A stretch of DNA of 64,000 nucleotides, taken from Melanocharis versteri (lineage: Eukaryota > Chordata > Aves > Passeriformes > Melanocharitidae). Position numbers and translations under genes: made by a program. The notes beneath the pieces were generated by a model, which saw only the letters and a list, made by a program, of their open reading frames with translations, ran no database searches and was not told the DNA's origin. This document shows positions 60,101-64,000 of the stretch, one piece after another. The number at the start of each line of letters is the position of its first letter. The stretch's first letter is position 1. The stretch is taken from contig VZTG01005150.1 of the NCBI GenBank assembly GCA_013397845.1, positions 470,685 to 534,684 of the forward strand, read 5' to 3'.

Positions 60101-63100
60101 GTTATTTGCAAAATCTGTAATTCCTATAAAGTCCATATCAGTCAGGCAGCCTCAGTGTGAGGGTCTCAGCATCAGGCCTTGGGCTGAGATCATTGCTGCC
60201 ACCCTCATCTGGGTACAAATGGAAGGACAGAAATTAACTTCATTAGCCACACGACTCAAGAATGGGGCTATTTATGTTACGACATCTAACTAATTATAAA
60301 ACACTTCATGTCCCTGTCATCTAAGAAAATTACCTACATTTAGGTGAGACAGAGTAGTCAAAAGATTACCTAGCACCATGGATTATGGCTCTAGCCCACT
60401 GTGATAGGAGTGTGCTCTCTGTTTCTCTCCTTCTCTCTCCTGCCATTAATGCTAGACTGCTTTGCATTACACATTTATCTCTGGTTACTCCTCCATTGCA
60501 TCCCAGACTGAGCACGACCTGTCTTAATGTGCACAAATAACAAACTACTGCTTGATTTGTAGTGTTTTAGAGTAGCTGCTGGGCAGAGATCCACCATAAT
60601 GCTAAGAAGCAGTTAAAGTAAGATCAATGACTAAGTAGACCAAAACCACCTTTCCAATGAAGCACACAAAAAGCATATGATAAAGTGAGGGTGCAAATGT
60701 GGGGCCAAGTATGGAGCTGTTGGGTTTTTTTTTACTTTATTTTTATTCAGGCAAATCCATTGAGCTATTTGGAGCAGCAGCTTTTAGCCTATCATCAAAT
60801 GCCATGTTTCTTTCCTTGTCTGATTTAATATAAAAAATCACTGGGAGCTTTCATAACAGAAATGTATTTCTTGACAACAGGAAGCAGCCGCCAACTACCA
60901 CCTGCAACATTCAGATTTTTTCATTAAAAAAAAGTTTCTCTACATAGAAAATATAGCAAATCACAAATACACATTTCTGCAGCATTTAACTCTTGCTTGC
61001 ATAATGGTTCTGCTCAGTAATTTGCAATGAAAGATGCTCCAGGAATGCTATATATTATTGGTGCTACACTGCAAGTGGACAATCACCCTTATTTCAACTA
61101 ATTTTTGGCACATAGAATATTCCTGTACAGTTTCTGTTGAAGAAATCTCCCTTGTTTCTTTTCTTTCAGTTATTAATTCTCACTCTTCCAATGTGAATGG
61201 TAAACCTCTGAGTTTGTGGCATTTCTGGAAATAATAGGAAACTGGCTTTCTTTTCTATCAGCTTTCAGACTTCCAGAGGGAGTTGTTTCCCACCCCATGG
61301 CCTTGACTAATGGGTAGAGCAGCACTTTCTGTTCCTCACAGGTGGAACCAAATAATAATCTGCGGGATAAGGAACAATTTGGTAAAAACTGTGTGAAACA
61401 ACTGTGCAAGGCTGTTGCTATTACAGTAGGTTTCTTTAGGAGAAACTTTAACTTCCTTGAGCATAGATGAGTCAGACTATCTTCCTGAGCAGCACAGGTA
61501 CACCATATTGCTGCCATACACACCAATTTCATTACAGAGAAATTGGAGTGTGAGTTGGAAAGTGTTAGAAGCATTTTAGTCAGCTGCACTTTCTTCAGCA
61601 ACTTAAGGGCAAAAGTAGAGAGCTGGGCATTTTTCCTTAAACGCCTTACTTAGTGCCGTGCACCATGCTCTTTGTCAAATGTGGCCATTAGCAGCCAGAA
61701 GCAAAGCACAGGATTCTGCAAGTAGGAAGTACTAGCACTGCCTTAGAGATTTCTTTTGTTGCTTTGACCTAAGTAGAAGACCTGTTCACCTCTAACCTCT
61801 CTTCTCTGTAAGTATTTTTGCCACCACTGGCCTGTGAATGGGATAGAGAGCAGAAAATTATTTTGATGAAACAGAAATGTTAGACAAACCTTCTATAAAT
61901 GCTTAGTTATCGCCGTGTGGGTGTCGATGGAGCTGATGCAACACTTAGTGTCACTAGAAACTAATAAATTCTGGGGGGGAAATGCAAAGGTACACAAAAC
62001 GAAGTAGACAATTTCCGAACACTGCGAAAGAGTGCTTCTGGAGACCTCTTCTTCTGTTCTATTGAAGCCTGAATATCCACTGGGAACATGCTCCTGACTG
62101 CATTACCTCGCCCAGCACAGAATGAACAGGTATACCGTAACATGCAGCATTTAGGACATCAGTGGTGGATTTCTGTGGCGAATAAACTTCTGGGGTTTTT
62201 ATGTGTGGAGTTAGTAAGAGACCTGACACTCTCTCTCCATATGTTGCTGTTGAAAAGGATAATTTGCATTCTCAATGCCAAACTTTCTTCTCATCTAAAA
62301 AATATTAAATTGTAATAATTTCCGTGTTTTGCTGACAGCAGCTATCTTCGCAATCTGTTGCAACAAGGTGTCAAAGCAGCAGCTCTTAACACTCCTTTCA
62401 GCTCAGCTGTTTCAAAAAAGCAAACGTGTTGGGATGGAAATTGTAGGACATACTCAAAATCTTCAAATGTAAAGATGAACATAGGCAGCTACAACTGCTA
62501 TAGCTAATTCCCCTCTTCTTTTTAAGCGGCTAACAAAAGAAGAAGCAGCTTAATGGCAAAAGTAACCAAAAGTGATACATGTCAGCAGCTTCATCTCTTA
62601 CATTGTAATCCACAGAGGCCAAGTGAGAGGATGTCTGAAGGCTGGCTGAAACCTGGCACAGCCACATAGCCCTATTGGATGCCACTAGATTTTACTGTTA
62701 GAATCTGTCAATATTTCTGTCTCTCAAGGATGTGTTTCCTAGCAGAAAATCTTCAGATAAGTCTTGCTGAAATAATTGTTTTGTACTGGTTTACAGAGAG
62801 CACAGACCATAATATCTCAAAGTTTAAATCTGCGTGCACCCACAAACCTTTTCGTTTATTCTGGCACCATGTGTCTCATCTAGGGTTCAATTAATTCCAT
62901 AAGGTAGGGCTGTCTAAAACTTATCTGTCTCTTTTAAAGCTGCACTTTTTCTCACCTATAATAAAAAAGAGAAAAACAAATTTAGCAGGTACAAATAGCT
63001 ATGGAAATCAGGAATCTATTTTAAAATGGATTAAAAGAGGACAGTTTGGGGAACCTGGAAAAATGATGACTGAGAGGGAGATGCTTAAATCTGGGGACTA

Positions 63101-64000
63101 GTAGCAGGAAGCAGTAAATTCGGAGAACTATGTTCTAGGAATAAAGCTTTTTAAACTCAAAATTAGAAGAACTCTAACAAAAAGGGAAGTTCTGTAAGAA
63201 GGTCCCAGATAATCACTGAGATTATGAAGTTGAATTATTTCACTAGAAGAGATTAAATCATGGAAACTTGGAGTGTGATTTGTTCAAGGGGAGATTGTGA
63301 GATAGGAAAAGGAGATAGAAGCTTGAAATTAAACTATACATTATCAGGATAAGACAATTTTTTTGGCTTCCTAAAAAGAGAGGATGAAAGGAGACAAAAC
63401 ATGGTGAGTTTGTTATGCTCTGTTCATAGCAGTATTTAATTAGTTCACTGAATACTTCCCAGCTCTACTATTGCCTGTAGGCACTGGAAAGAAATATTAT
63501 TTTCTGGCTTGTTGTCTAACCTTGCTTTTGGGAGACAGAGAAAATTGGTTTTCTTCTGAAATGTCAGCGATTAGCTGCCACTAGCAGAAGTCCCCTGGGC
63601 AGAATAGTTTGGTGCACCAGTGACAGCCAGAAGCTTTCCAATATTAGTGCTGTCTCACTCACATGTTCCTGGTTAAACAGTGTTTTCATGTTGAGGTTAG
63701 AAAAAAATTTCCTGTAACCAGAATCACAAGGACCTTAGGTGACATGCAGCTGTGTGAACGGGTCTCAAGGTCCTTGATGGTCTCACCTAGATCCGTGGAC
63801 TAAAGTTATTCACCTGCTCAAGTTCATTTTGTACAGAAAAGAACCACCCTACACTGCATCTTACATTGCAGGAAAGTGGGCTGTTGATCAGACACATACA
63901 GGACAAAAGGTAGGAGCTTTTTGAGCTCCTGATGAGGAAAGATGATGGATTTGTGGGTGTTTTGGTGTAGCAATGGAGAACAAAGCGACACGGACCCCCT
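57107..64000. other. Unique non-coding stretch
   Basis: No gene or repeat is recognised. The longest ATG frames are 142 codons (minus strand, 61173-61601) and 117 codons (plus, 59673-60026), without motifs. A canonical TATA-like box at 58356-58363 is listed separately. A TTCTCT/GTAAGTATTT donor-like site lies at 61803-61818 with no convincing partner acceptor. Confidence 0.5.
58356..58363 (+). promoter_or_regulatory. TATA-box-like motif
   Basis: TATAAAAG in the context GGGGGAGTATAAAAGGGC, a near-ideal core TATA box with GC flanks, and a CAGCTG E-box 10 bases upstream. No open frame or donor site clearly follows within the next few hundred bases, so it may be chance. Confidence 0.2.

Noticed and set aside
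61173..61601. 142-codon minus-strand open frame
   Set aside because: No motif, no plausible promoter or splice context. Consistent with chance.

Overview
The window looks like a stretch of bird nuclear genome, either intergenic or deep intronic. It is AT-rich and has no bacterial-style gene density. No open frame exceeds about 190 codons, and the longest is a transposon relic that crosses an assembly gap. The bird assignment rests on repeats: several CR1 LINE fragments with the typical avian 3' tail (TTCTATGATTCTATG and variants), and three copies of a roughly 570-bp LTR whose GGTTTTGGCTGG start and GGTTAAACC end I recognise from memory as a common avian ERVL-type LTR (TguLTR5-like). I find no protein-coding gene, tRNA, rRNA or CRISPR array that I can support.

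Layout. 1-6.4 kb is unique sequence with one microsatellite palindrome. 6.4-7.4 kb has a T-rich tract broken by a single N, then the oldest LTR copy. 7.4-12.6 kb has a short CR1 tail and the second LTR. 12.6-22.6 kb is mostly unique, with a CR1 stub, a 78-N gap beside an (ATT)23 array, a doubtful CR1 tail and a 49-bp tandem duplication. 22.6-23.1 kb holds the best-preserved LTR, with a likely 5-bp target duplication. 27.4-36.2 kb is a repeat-rich belt of five CR1 insertions in both orientations, with poly-T and a collapsed gap. 36-64 kb is almost repeat-free apart from one ancient CR1/L3-like relic near 51.4 kb.

Because no gene is recognised, there is no pathway to describe. The positive signals outside repeats are a few short intervals bounded by good splice-site matches (best at 10157-10258; others at 46278-46422, 50879-50939, 57008-57106, and minus strand 29302-29339) and three promoter-like CCAAT/TATA arrangements. 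All are weak and are offered as leads.

Assembly quality matters. All three single-N positions (6522, 34528, 35719) lie between near-duplicate or homopolymer flanks, as expected when contig ends overlap but were scaffolded with a token gap. Local duplications there should not be read as biology.
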